A stretch of DNA of 64,000 bases from Streptomyces typhae (GTDB lineage: Bacteria > Actinomycetota > Actinomycetes > Streptomycetales > Streptomycetaceae): contig NZ_WPNZ01000001.1 of NCBI RefSeq assembly GCF_009755605.1, positions 682,001 to 746,000 on the forward strand, written 5' to 3'. This document shows positions 25,205 to 34,349 of the stretch, piece by piece (the first letter of the stretch is position 1; every line of letters starts with the position of its first letter). The notes below the pieces were generated by a model. It saw only the letters and a list, made by a program, of their open reading frames with translations, was not told where the DNA came from and did no database searches. The position numbers and the translations under genes are program-made.

Positions 25205-27140
25205 GTGACCAGCCAGGTCAGTAGCCCGGCCGAGCAGGCCGACGAAGCCGACGGAGCTGTCGTTGGAGGGCAGCGCAGGCCCGCTGGGGACGGGAAGGAT
25301 GTGCGCCGCGTCGACCGGGTGATCATCCGGTTCGCGGGTGACTCCGGTGACGGCATGCAGCTCACGGGTGACCGTTTCACCTCCGAGACGGCGTCCTTCG
25401 GCAACGACCTGTCGACGCTGCCGAACTTCCCCGCCGAGATCCGCGCCCCCGCAGGCACCCTGCCCGGCGTCTCCTCCTTCCAGCTGCACTTCGCCGACCA
25501 CGACATCCTGACCCCGGGCGACGCGCCGAACGTCCTCGTCGCGATGAACCCGGCGGCCCTGAAGGCGAACATCGGGGACGTGCCGCGCGGCGCCGAGGTG
25601 ATCGTCAACACGGACGAGTTCACCAAGCGCGCGATGCAGAAGGTGGGGTACGAGACCTCGCCCCTGGAGGACGGCTCGCTGGACGGCTTCCAGGTGCACC
25701 CGGTGCCGCTGACGACGCTGACGGTGGAGGCGCTGAAGGACTTCGACCTGTCACGCAAGGACGCCGGGCGCTCGAAGAACATGTTCGCGCTCGGTCTCCT
25801 GTCGTGGATGTACCACCGGCCCACCGAGGGCACCGAGCGGTTCCTGAACACGAAGTTCGCCAAGAAGCCGGAGATTGCGGCGGCGAACATCGCGGCGTTC
25901 CGGGCGGGCTGGAACTTCGGCGAGACCACCGAGGACTTCGCGGTCAGCTACGAGGTGGCGCCGGCCGCCACGGCGTTCCCCACCGGCACCTACCGCAACA
26001 TCTCCGGCAACCTCGCCCTGTCGTACGGCCTGATCGCGGCCGCGCGCCAGGCGGACCTGCCGCTCTACCTGGGCTCGTACCCGATCACGCCGGCGTCGGA
26101 CATCCTGCACGAGCTGTCCAAGCACAAGAACTTCGGTGTGCGCACCTTCCAGGCCGAGGACGAGATCGCCGGGATCGGCGCGGCCCTCGGCGCCGCCTTC
26201 GGCGGTTCGCTCGCGGTCACCACCACCTCGGGTCCCGGTGTGGCGCTGAAGTCGGAGACGATCGGGCTCGCGGTCTCCCTGGAGCTGCCGCTCCTGGTCG
26301 TCGACATCCAGCGCGGCGGCCCCTCCACGGGCCTGCCGACCAAGACCGAGCAGGCGGACCTGTTGCAGGCGATGTACGGCCGCAACGGCGAGGCCCCGGT
26401 GCCGATCGTCGCGCCGCGCACCCCGGCGGACTGCTTCGACGCGGCCCTGGAGGCGGCCCGGATCGCGGTCACGTACCGCACCCCGGTCTTCCTGCTCTCC
26501 GACGGCTACCTCGCCAACGGCTCCGAGCCGTGGCGGATCCCGGAGACCGACGAACTGCCCGACCTGCGCACCCAGTTCGCCTCCGGCACCAACCACGCCC
26601 TGGCGGACGGCACCGAGGTCTTCTGGCCGTACAAGCGGGACCCGAAGACCCTCGCCCGGCCGTGGGCGATCCCGGGGACGCCGGGCCTCGAACACCGCAT
26701 CGGCGGCATCGAGAAGCAGGACGGCACGGGCAACATCTCCTACGACCCGGCCAACCACGACTTCATGGTCCGCACCCGTCAGGCCAAGGTCGACGGCATC
26801 GAGGTGCCCGACCTGGAGGTCGACGACGCGAGCGGTGACGCCCGCCTCCTGGTCCTCGGCTGGGGCTCGACGTACGGGCCGATCACAGCGGCGGTGCGGC
26901 GGCTGCGCGCGGCCGGGCAGAGCATCGCGCAGGCGCATCTGCGCCACCTCAACCCGTTCCCGCGGAACCTGGGTGAGGTCCTGAAGCGTTACGACAAGGT
27001 GGTGATCCCCGAGATGAACCTCGGCCAGCTCGCCACGCTGATCCGCGCCGAACACCTCGTGGACGCGGTCTCGTACAACCAGGTCAACGGCATGCCGTTC
27101 AAGGCCGAGCAGCTCGCCACGGCTCTCAAGGAGGCCATCG

Positions 27141-27148
<8 letters not shown>
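25205..27148 (+). CDS. korA: 2-oxoglutarate/2-oxoacid:ferredoxin oxidoreductase, subunit alpha (fused gamma-alpha)
   Basis: 647 residues. After a 35-residue acidic leader comes the gamma domain (FAGDSGDGMQLTGDRFT, LPNFPAEIRAPAGTLPGVSSFQ, about 38-230). The alpha pyrimidine-binding domain follows (YLGSYPITPASDILHELSK, FQAEDEIAGIGAALGAAFGG, TTTSGPGVALKSE, RGGPSTGLPTKTEQADL). With KorB it oxidatively decarboxylates 2-oxoglutarate to succinyl-CoA and reduces ferredoxin. GTG 25205 has GGAGGT 8 nt upstream. The stop overlaps korB by 8 bp. No delta ferredoxin subunit is encoded here, so a free ferredoxin is required. Confidence 0.94.
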
Positions 27149-28223
<1,075 letters not shown>

Positions 28224-28247
28224 CCGCAGCCCGCCCGCCTTCGCGTC

Positions 28248-28283
28248 CGAGGCCCGGTCCTGATCCGTCAGGGCCGGGCCTCG
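28248..28283 (+). terminator. Terminator of korAB
   Basis: CGAGGCCCGG and CCGGGCCTCG, continuing inward with TCCTGA/TCAGG, form a stem of about 16 bp with one mismatch around a short TCCG loop. Confidence 0.85.
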
Positions 28284-28347
28284 GCGTGTGCGGCCGCCGG
28301 GCCCTGCCATGTGCCGGGTGGGGCTCGTGCGTCTTACGAGACATACA

Positions 28348-28379
28348 TGTCATGACCGTATGGCGATACGGGCATGACA
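28348..28379. promoter_or_regulatory. 32-bp near-perfect palindrome upstream of rarD
   Basis: TGTCATGACCGTAT GGCG ATACGGGCATGACA: 14-bp arms with a single mismatch (A/G). It ends 66 bp before the rarD start. The arms contain the smaller inverted units TCATGA and GCATGA. It is far from AT- or GC-only composition, so it looks more like an operator than a terminator; no regulator gene adjoins it. Confidence 0.7.
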
Positions 28380-28445
28380 GGCGTCCCGCGCGGGCGCTAC
28401 CTTCGTGCACGGCAGCGTCGGGCCGCCCAGTACCGAGGAGGAGCC

Positions 28446-29426
28446 GTGACCCCAGCGCAGGCGAGGGCCGAAGCACGTATGGGCCTGCTGAACGGGTTCG
28501 CGGCGTACGGCATGTGGGGGCTCGTCCCCCTGTTCTGGCCGCTCCTCAAACCGGCGGGCGCGGGCGAGATCCTGGCACACCGGATGGTCTGGTCCCTCGT
28601 GGTGGTCGGCATCGCGCTGCTCGTCGTACGGCGCTGGGCGTGGGCGGGCGAGCTGCTGCGCCAGCCGCGCAAGCTGGGCCTGGTGACGATCGCCGCCGTG
28701 GTGATCACCATCAACTGGGGCGTGTACATCTGGGCCGTGAACGCCGGCCACGTCGTCGAGGCGTCCCTCGGCTACTTCATCAATCCGCTGGTCACCATCG
28801 CGATCGGCGTCCTGCTGCTCGGCGAGCGGCTGCGTCCCGTGCAGTGGGCCGCGGTCGGCGTCGGCGCCGCATCCGTCGTCGTCCTCACCGTCGGGTACGG
28901 CCGCCCGCCGTGGATCTCCCTCTGTCTCGCCTTCTCCTTCGCGACGTACGGCCTGGTCAAGAAGAAGGTCAACCTCGGCGGCCTGGAGTCGCTCGCCGCC
29001 GAGACGGCCGTGCAGTTCCTGCCCGCGGTCGCCTTCCTGGTGTGGCTCGGCGCCCAGGGGCAGGGGACGTTCGCCACGGAGGGATTCGGGCACGGCGCGC
29101 TGCTCGCCGCGACCGGCGTGGTGACGGCGGCGCCGATGGTCTGCTTCGGTGCCGCCGCGATCCGGGTGCCGCTGTCGACGCTGGGGCTGCTCCAGTATCT
29201 GGCGCCGGTCTTCCAGTTCCTGTGCGGAATTCTGTACTTCCACGAGGAGATGCCGCCCGAGCGGTGGGCCGGGTTCGCCCTCGTGTGGCTGGCGCTCGCG
29301 CTGCTCACCGGGGACGCGCTGCGGACGGCGCGGCGGAACGCCGCGAAGCTGACCGCCGCGCGGGTGGCGGCGGCCGCGCAGGGCGCGGTGCCGCCCGTCC
29401 GCGAGGAGCGGGAACCCGCGGTCTGA
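28446..29426 (+). CDS. rarD: RarD/EamA-family transporter
   Basis: 326 residues, ten membrane helices in two EamA halves. RarD-type features are MGLLNGFAAYGMWGLVPLFWPLL, ILAHRMVWSLVVV, NWGVYIWAVNAGHVVEASLGYFINPLVTIAIGVLLLGERL, and VPLSTLGLLQYLAPVFQFLCGIL. It is named for chloramphenicol sensitivity in E. coli; the natural substrate is unknown. GTG 28446 has GAGGAG upstream. The tail after residue 300 is Ala-rich and cytosolic. Confidence 0.92.
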   Translation: MTPAQARAEARMGLLNGFAAYGMWGLVPLFWPLLKPAGAGEILAHRMVWSLVVVGIALLVVRRWAWAGELLRQPRKLGLVTIAAVVITINWGVYIWAVNAGHVVEASLGYFINPLVTIAIGVLLLGERLRPVQWAAVGVGAASVVVLTVGYGRPPWISLCLAFSFATYGLVKKKVNLGGLESLAAETAVQFLPAVAFLVWLGAQGQGTFATEGFGHGALLAATGVVTAAPMVCFGAAAIRVPLSTLGLLQYLAPVFQFLCGILYFHEEMPPERWAGFALVWLALALLTGDALRTARRNAAKLTAARVAAAAQGAVPPVREEREPAV

Positions 29427-29460
29427 ACCGCGCCTGCGCCCGGTGCGCGGGAGCGGCGGC

Positions 29461-30414
29461 TCAGGCCCAGATGCCCGCTGCCGCCACCGACTTCACGTAC
29501 TCCGAGAAGTCCCGGGGCTCGCGGCCGAGGATGTACCGGACGTCCGTCGTCGGCTCGCTGTTGTGGCCCTCGGACAGGAAGACGTGCACGCAGGCGAGTG
29601 AACGGGCGTCCTTCTCCGGCATGCCGCCCGCGATCAGGTCCGCCACGTACTGCTCCGCGGTGACCGCCTCGAAGCGCGTCGGCCGCCCGGACACCGCCGA
29701 GATCTCCGCGGCCACCTCGGCGAAGGTGAGCGCGCGGGGCCCGGACAGCTCGTACGTACGGTGGGTGTGGCCCTCCTCGGTGAGCAGGGCCACCGTCACC
29801 TCCGCGACGTCCTCCACGTCCACGAACGGCTCCGCCACGGCGCCCACCGGCAGGGTCAGCAGGCCCGCGCGCAGGGGTGCCGCGTAGAGGTCGTCGGCGA
29901 AGTTCTGCGAGAAGCTGTTGGGCCGGATCAGCGTCCAGTCGACGTCGGCCTCGCGGACCGCGCGCTCCGCCTCGGCCATGGACGGCTCCAGGGCCATGCC
30001 GTACCGGTGCACACCGCGCCCCGAGAGGACCACGAAGCGGCGCACGCCCGCGGCCCTGGCCTCGGCGACGAAGTCGGCGATCGGCTCCGGGTCGGCCGGT
30101 GCGACCAGGTAGAGGGCCCGCATGCCGTCTACGGCGGCTGCCCAGGTGGCGCGGTCCGTCCAGTCGAACGGGGTCTCGGCGCTGCGGGAAGCGGCGCGCA
30201 CGGTGCGCCCGGCGTCGCGGAGCCTCGCCACCACGCGGCGGCCCGTCCTGCCGGTGGCGCCGAGGACGAGGACGGGAGGGTCGGCGCTGCTCGGCTCCCA
30301 GATCTGTTCCGTGTCCTGCTGCTCGCGGGTCCGTTCCGTGTCTTTCCGCCGTCGGGTCCGCTCTGCGTCCTTCCGCTCGCGGATCCGTTCCGCGTCGTGC
30401 ACTGCGTTCGTCAT
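29461..30414 (-). CDS. NmrA-like NAD(P)-binding protein with repeat N-terminus
   Basis: 317 residues. After an odd N-terminal 42 residues made of the nonapeptide ERxRxxKDx repeated about 3.5 times comes a Rossmann domain VLVLGATGRTGRRVVARL. VVLSGRGVHRY, DVDWTLIRPNSFSQNF and FVDVEDVAEVTVALLTEEGH follow, typical of the NmrA/HSCARG and ergot-alkaloid AgnA-like family. The role could be redox sensing or an NADPH-dependent reductase. The ATG at 30414 includes the repeat; the domain itself would start near VLVLGATG, so an internal start cannot be excluded. It is divergent from an AraC-type regulator that probably controls it. Confidence 0.88.
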   Translation of the reverse strand: MTNAVHDAERIRERKDAERTRRRKDTERTREQQDTEQIWEPSSADPPVLVLGATGRTGRRVVARLRDAGRTVRAASRSAETPFDWTDRATWAAAVDGMRALYLVAPADPEPIADFVAEARAAGVRRFVVLSGRGVHRYGMALEPSMAEAERAVREADVDWTLIRPNSFSQNFADDLYAAPLRAGLLTLPVGAVAEPFVDVEDVAEVTVALLTEEGHTHRTYELSGPRALTFAEVAAEISAVSGRPTRFEAVTAEQYVADLIAGGMPEKDARSLACVHVFLSEGHNSEPTTDVRYILGREPRDFSEYVKSVAAAGIWA

Positions 30415-30450
30415 GGCTCAAGCCAACGTCCTTTGCCGCACGGGATACAT

Positions 30451-30483
30451 GGGCATCCGTCTCCGGCTGATGGGTGTCCGTCT
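30451..30483. promoter_or_regulatory. Direct-repeat operator between the NmrA-like and AraC-type genes
   Basis: GGGCATCCGTCT (30451-30462) and GGGTGTCCGTCT (30472-30483) are 12-bp direct repeats exactly 21 bp apart, the two-turn spacing usual for AraC-family half-sites. They fill the 80-bp divergent gap. Confidence 0.65.
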
Positions 30484-30494
30484 ACCGTGGAGGG

Positions 30495-31364
30495 ATGGAC
30501 GCTCTGGGGGATCTGCTGCGAGGCGTGCGCGCGGACGGCGCGCTGTTCGAACGGGCCGTTCAGGTCGGCCCCTGGGAGGTGGCGTGCGCAGGTGGCGCGG
30601 CGCTCGAACTGGTGGTGGTGGTGCGCGGCGCGGCCCGGATCGTGGTGGCGTCGGGCGAGTCGCGCGACCTGCGGGAGCGCGACGCCGCGGTCGTGTGCAC
30701 CACCGCGCCGTTCACGGTGTGCGCGGCGGATCCGGCCGTGGGCGAGAGCGAACTGATCGCCGGGGCCTACCGGTTGGACGGCTCCGTCGGGCGGCGCCTC
30801 ATCGGCGCGCTGCCGCAGCTGCTCGTCGTACCGACCGGCGCGGAGAACGTGCCCGTCGTGGAGCTGATCGCCGCCGAGGTGGCCTCCGGCAAGCCGGAGC
30901 GCCAGTTCGTGCGGGACCGCATGTTCGACTGGATGCTGGCCTGCACCCTGAGCGGGTGGTTCGAGCTGCCCGACGCCCGGCCGCCCGCCTGGTACCGCGC
31001 GCTCGGCGACGACGTGGTGGGTCCGGCCCTGCGGGCCATGCACGACGAGCCGGCCCGTCCCTGGACGGTGGCGGCGCTGGCGGCGCGCGCCCAGGTCTCG
31101 CGCGCCGCGTTCGCCAGGAACTTCAGCGAGCTGGTCGGCAGGCCCCCGATGGCCTACCTCACGGAGTGGCGGATGGCGCTCGCCGCGGAGCTGCTCGCCG
31201 AGCCGGGCGCGACGGTTGCCGCGGTGGCGGGGCAGGTGGGGTACGCCGACGGGTACGGCTTCAGCGACGCCTTCAAGCGCATCCGCGGCATCGCACCGAG
31301 CGGCTACCGGGCCTCGCTGGTGGCGGGGCGGACGTCGGCGGGCCCGCTCGGGGCGGTGGGCTGA
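30495..31364 (+). CDS. AraC-family transcriptional regulator (cupin_6 N-domain)
   Basis: 289 residues. The N-terminal half is the cupin-like AraC-binding region (LRGVRADGALFERAVQVGPWEVACAGG...VVCTTAPFTV). The C-terminal two-HTH domain is WTVAALAARAQVSRAAFARNFSELVGRPPMAYLTEWRM and VGYADGYGFSDAFKRIRGIAPSGYRA. ATG 30495 has only an overlapping GGAGGG; GTG 30474 is an alternative. The 3' 61 bp overlap the 3' end of the convergent MFS gene. The likely target is the divergent NmrA-like reductase. Confidence 0.9.
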   Translation: MDALGDLLRGVRADGALFERAVQVGPWEVACAGGAALELVVVVRGAARIVVASGESRDLRERDAAVVCTTAPFTVCAADPAVGESELIAGAYRLDGSVGRRLIGALPQLLVVPTGAENVPVVELIAAEVASGKPERQFVRDRMFDWMLACTLSGWFELPDARPPAWYRALGDDVVGPALRAMHDEPARPWTVAALAARAQVSRAAFARNFSELVGRPPMAYLTEWRMALAAELLAEPGATVAAVAGQVGYADGYGFSDAFKRIRGIAPSGYRASLVAGRTSAGPLGAVG

Positions 31365-32944
31365 GGGGCCGGTGACCGGCTGGGGGCGGGGGCTGTGCCT
31401 GCGGGGGCTGTGCCGGCGGGGCCGGCGGGGCCGCGGTTTCGGCGGTCGTAGCCGCCCACGTCGTTCCTGTCGTCGTGGCGACCCCTTCCGTTCCTCTCCT
31501 TGTCGCCGCGCACTCCTGCCGTCGCCACGACCACGCCGAGGGCTGCCATGACCACCGGGACGACCAGTGCCCAGCGGAACGCCGACAGATCCGTCTGCAC
31601 CGCTCCGGCGCCCGTGTGCGTGCCCGCCGAGACCAGGCCGATGACGGCCGTCACCGCGGATATCCCGATCGCGGCGCCGAACTGCGTTGCGGTCTGGAGG
31701 AGTCCGCTCGCCAGGCCCTGTTCCCGCTCGGCCACACCGTCCGTCGCCGCGATCATCTGCGGGCCGAGCGTGAGCGCGAAGCCGGTGCCCGCCAGGAGCA
31801 GCGTCGGGAACATCAGCAGATACGGCCAGTCCATGCCGACCGGCAGGAACAGGACGTACGCGAGGAGCGCCAGGACGAAGCCGCCGAGGATCACGCGCGG
31901 GTTTCCGTACCGCCGTACCAGGCGCGGCGTGAGCGTCGGCGACAGGAACACGTCGCAGCCAAGCACGACCATCGCGACGGCGGCCTGCCAGGACGACCAG
32001 CCGCGCAGGTCCTGGAGGTAGAGCGTCAGGACGAGCTGGAAGCCCATGAAGGCGCCGAGGTACAGCAGGGCGCCGAGCCCGGCCCGCACCACCGACCCCG
32101 TACGGAAGATCCCGAGCCGGACCAGGGGCTGCGCCGAGCGCCGCTCGATCCGCACGAAGGCGGCGCCGAGCAGCAGGCCCGCGGCCAGGGCGGCGGCCGT
32201 CAGGGGCCAGTCGGCGAGGCCGTGTTCGAGCTGGACGATGCCGAAGGCGAGCAGGAGCATGGCGCCCGCGGCTGCGGCGGCCCCCGGCAGGTCGAAGCCC
32301 TTCACCACCGGTCCCACCGGTCCCACCGGTCCCACCGACTCCACCGGTTCCACCGGTTCCACCGGTTCTGCCAGTCCCACCGGTCCCGCCGGTTTCGGGA
32401 TGAGGCAGAGCGCCCCCGCGAGGATCACGACCGCGACGAGCACCGGCGCGAAGAACACCCACTGCCAGCCGAGTTCGGTGAGCAGCCCGCCGACGACCAG
32501 GCCGAGCGAGAACCCGCCCGCGGACGTCCCGGCGAAGATCAGCAGTGCCCGTTCGCGAGCGGGCCCCTCCGCGTACGAGGTGGTGATGATCGACATCGCG
32601 GCCGGTGTCATGAACGCCGCGGACACCCCGGTCACGAACCGGGCGACGATCAGCATCCAGCCCTCGGTGGCGAAGCCGCCGAGCCCGGAGAAGGCGATGA
32701 AGACCCCGAGCCAGGTGAGGAACATCCGCCGCCTGCCGAGCAGGTCGGCGGCGCGTCCGCCGAGCAGGGTGAAGCCCGCGTACCCGAGGACGTACGCGCT
32801 GATCACCCAGGCCGCGGTGCCGGTCGAGAGATCGAGGTCGGACCGGATGCCGGGGATGGCCACGGCGAGCATGGCGATGTCGGCGCCCTCAAGGAAGATC
32901 GTTCCGCAGAGGACCAGCAGCAGTGCCCAGGCGCGGGCGCCCAT
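31304..32944 (-). CDS. MFS drug-efflux transporter (DHA2, 14 helices)
   Basis: 546 residues. Helix 1 has a conserved acidic pair (FLEGADIAMLAVAIPGIRSDLDLS). Motif A is GGRAADLLGRRRMF, and motif C-like GTSAGGFSLGLVVGGLL supports an exporter. The cytosolic loop between helices 6 and 7 holds a Val-Gly-Pro / Val-Glu-Pro tripeptide repeat (about 190-215) encoded by 9-bp DNA units. The last 70 residues are charged then Pro/Ala-rich; their coding DNA overlaps the AraC gene antisense. AAGGAG lies 5 nt before the ATG. It is divergent from an HxlR regulator, its probable repressor. Confidence 0.9.
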   Translation of the reverse strand: MGARAWALLLVLCGTIFLEGADIAMLAVAIPGIRSDLDLSTGTAAWVISAYVLGYAGFTLLGGRAADLLGRRRMFLTWLGVFIAFSGLGGFATEGWMLIVARFVTGVSAAFMTPAAMSIITTSYAEGPARERALLIFAGTSAGGFSLGLVVGGLLTELGWQWVFFAPVLVAVVILAGALCLIPKPAGPVGLAEPVEPVEPVESVGPVGPVGPVVKGFDLPGAAAAAGAMLLLAFGIVQLEHGLADWPLTAAALAAGLLLGAAFVRIERRSAQPLVRLGIFRTGSVVRAGLGALLYLGAFMGFQLVLTLYLQDLRGWSSWQAAVAMVVLGCDVFLSPTLTPRLVRRYGNPRVILGGFVLALLAYVLFLPVGMDWPYLLMFPTLLLAGTGFALTLGPQMIAATDGVAEREQGLASGLLQTATQFGAAIGISAVTAVIGLVSAGTHTGAGAVQTDLSAFRWALVVPVVMAALGVVVATAGVRGDKERNGRGRHDDRNDVGGYDRRNRGPAGPAGTAPAGTAPAPSRSPAPQPTAPSGPADVRPATSEAR

Positions 32945-32974
32945 GAGGACTCCTTCGGGGAGTAGCGGGCCACA

Positions 32975-33012
32975 TGGTTACTCCGGTGAGGCTCAGTTCC
33001 CTCTTGTAACCA
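32975..33012. promoter_or_regulatory. TGGTTAC/GTAACCA inverted half-sites in the MFS/HxlR promoter
   Basis: TGGTTAC at 32975-32981 and GTAACCA at 33006-33012 are exact inverted 7-mers separated by 24 bp, between two divergent start codons. The same 7-mers form a tighter dyad at 34320-34340. Confidence 0.6.
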
Positions 33013-33040
33013 ATGGAATGCTGCGGCAGCATCGACAGAG

Positions 33041-33580
33041 GTGGAAGTAGGCACTTTGAAGTCACCGAGGCACTGCGAGGGCACCGTGGGGACGGAAGGT
33101 ACGGCAGGGACGGAAGGCACGGCAGAGACGGAAGGCACGGCACGGGCGGAAGGCACCGCGGAGACCGACGGCGGTTTCGGGGGCGACGACCCCTTCCAGT
33201 GGGACACCCGTGAGGACTGCCAGGTGCGGCAGATCCTGGACCGGGTCGCCGACAAGTGGTCGCTGCTCGTCATCGCGCTCCTGGAGCGACGGTGCCTGCG
33301 CTTCACGGAGCTGCGGCGCGAGATCGACGGCATCAGCCAGCGCATGCTGACGGTCACGCTGCGCCAGTTGGAGCGCGACGGCCTGGTGCGACGCACGGTG
33401 CACCCGGTGGTGCCGCCGCGCGTCGACTACGAACTCACACCGCTCGGCGGCACGCTGCACCACACCATCCGGGCCCTGGTGACCTGGACGGAGGAGCACC
33501 AGTACGAGGTCGCAGCGGCACGGTCGGCGTACGACGCGCGGATCGCCGCGGAGGCGGCGGCCGCCGACACGCAGGCGTAG
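33041..33580 (+). CDS. HxlR-family winged-helix regulator
   Basis: 179 residues if GTG 33041 is the start. The HxlR domain runs from about residue 58: DCQVRQILDRVADKWSLLVIALLERRCLRFTELRREIDGISQRMLTVTLRQLERDGLVRRTVHPVVPPRVDYELTPLG. The first 50 residues are a low-complexity repeat (TEGTAGTEGTAETEGTA) encoded by an 18-bp tandem; GTG 33086 or another later start may be used. HxlR proteins are often thiol- or aldehyde-responsive repressors. The divergent MFS exporter is the likely target, with autoregulation. Confidence 0.85.
   Translation: MEVGTLKSPRHCEGTVGTEGTAGTEGTAETEGTARAEGTAETDGGFGGDDPFQWDTREDCQVRQILDRVADKWSLLVIALLERRCLRFTELRREIDGISQRMLTVTLRQLERDGLVRRTVHPVVPPRVDYELTPLGGTLHHTIRALVTWTEEHQYEVAAARSAYDARIAAEAAAADTQA
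33090..33165. repeat. 18-bp tandem repeat in the 5' end of the HxlR gene
   Basis: GGACGGAAGGTACGGCAG and variants at 33090, 33108, 33126 and 33144, plus a partial fifth copy. The period of 18 keeps the frame, giving a TEGTA-type hexapeptide repeat. Confidence 0.85.
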
Positions 33581-33662
33581 GGGCGGCAGGGGCGGCAGAG
33601 GAAGCGGAGGCAGCAGGGGCGGCAGGGGCAGGCAGCGGTGGCAGCAGGGGCAGCCAGGCCGG

Positions 33663-34319
33663 TTACGCCTTGGTCGCGCGGTGCGTGCGCGCCTTCGCCC
33701 GGTTCCCGCAGCGTTCCATCGCGCACCAGCGGCGCCGCCCGGGGCGCGAGGTGTCCACGAACAGCAGGAAGCAGTCGCCGGCGGCGCACTCGCGTACGCG
33801 GGAGGCGTACGGGCCGGTGAAGAGGTCGACGGCGTCGCGGGCGACCGTGGAGAGGAGCCCGGTGCCGGTGGCGCCCGGCGCCCAGGAGCGGCTGCCGTCC
33901 GCCTCGATCCGGGCGGCGAGCGGGGGCGCGGCCGCGGCGTCGTTGATCAGCTCCAGATGCCGAGGGTCCCAGGGGCGGCCGTGGGCATGGTCGGCCGTGA
34001 ACAGGAAGAGGGCGTCACGGAGCTGCCGCACCGCGGCCAGCTCCGGCTCGGTGACGGTCAGCCCGGGGCAGGGCCCGAGGCGGCTCTCGGCGGCCCAGGC
34101 CGACAGCTCCGACGGCCCGTGCAGCGTCTCGAAGCGGGCGAAGGGGCCGGGGCCGCCGGTGGCGAGGAGCTCCAGGCACAGGGCGCCCGGATCGAACCGG
34201 TAGACCTGCCCGTCGGGCGGGCGCATGATCACGCCCACACCCGCACCCACCCCCACACCCGTGCCCGCACCCGCGCCACCACCCGCTTCCGCCGCGCCGT
34301 CCGCTCTCCCTGTTGCCAT
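33663..34319 (-). CDS. CGNR zinc-finger protein (ABATE-like stress regulator)
   Basis: 218 residues from ATG 34319. The ABATE domain (GALCLELLATGGPGPFARFETLHGPSELSAWAAES) precedes a C-terminal CGNR finger with CAAGDCFLLFVDTS, then WCAMERCGNRAKARTHR. The Cys pairs bind zinc. The family is thought to be DNA-binding regulators. The N-terminal 30 residues are a Gly/Ala/Val repeat from C-rich 6-bp units; a GTG or ATG just upstream of MRPPDGQVYRFDPG is a likely alternative start. It is divergent from a VOC protein across a 21-bp dyad. Confidence 0.85.
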   Translation of the reverse strand: MATGRADGAAEAGGGAGAGTGVGVGAGVGVIMRPPDGQVYRFDPGALCLELLATGGPGPFARFETLHGPSELSAWAAESRLGPCPGLTVTEPELAAVRQLRDALFLFTADHAHGRPWDPRHLELINDAAAAPPLAARIEADGSRSWAPGATGTGLLSTVARDAVDLFTGPYASRVRECAAGDCFLLFVDTSRPGRRRWCAMERCGNRAKARTHRATKA

Positions 34320-34340
34320 GTAACCACTATAACTGGTTAC
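34320..34340. promoter_or_regulatory. GTAACCA-N7-TGGTTAC dyad between CGNR and VOC genes
   Basis: Perfect 7-bp inverted arms around CTATAAC. It contains TATAAC (plus) and TATAGT (minus), so it overlaps possible -10 elements in both directions, and it lies directly against the CGNR start codon and 9 bp from the VOC start. Both transcripts would be nearly leaderless. Confidence 0.75.
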
Positions 34341-34349
34341 TATGACGTC

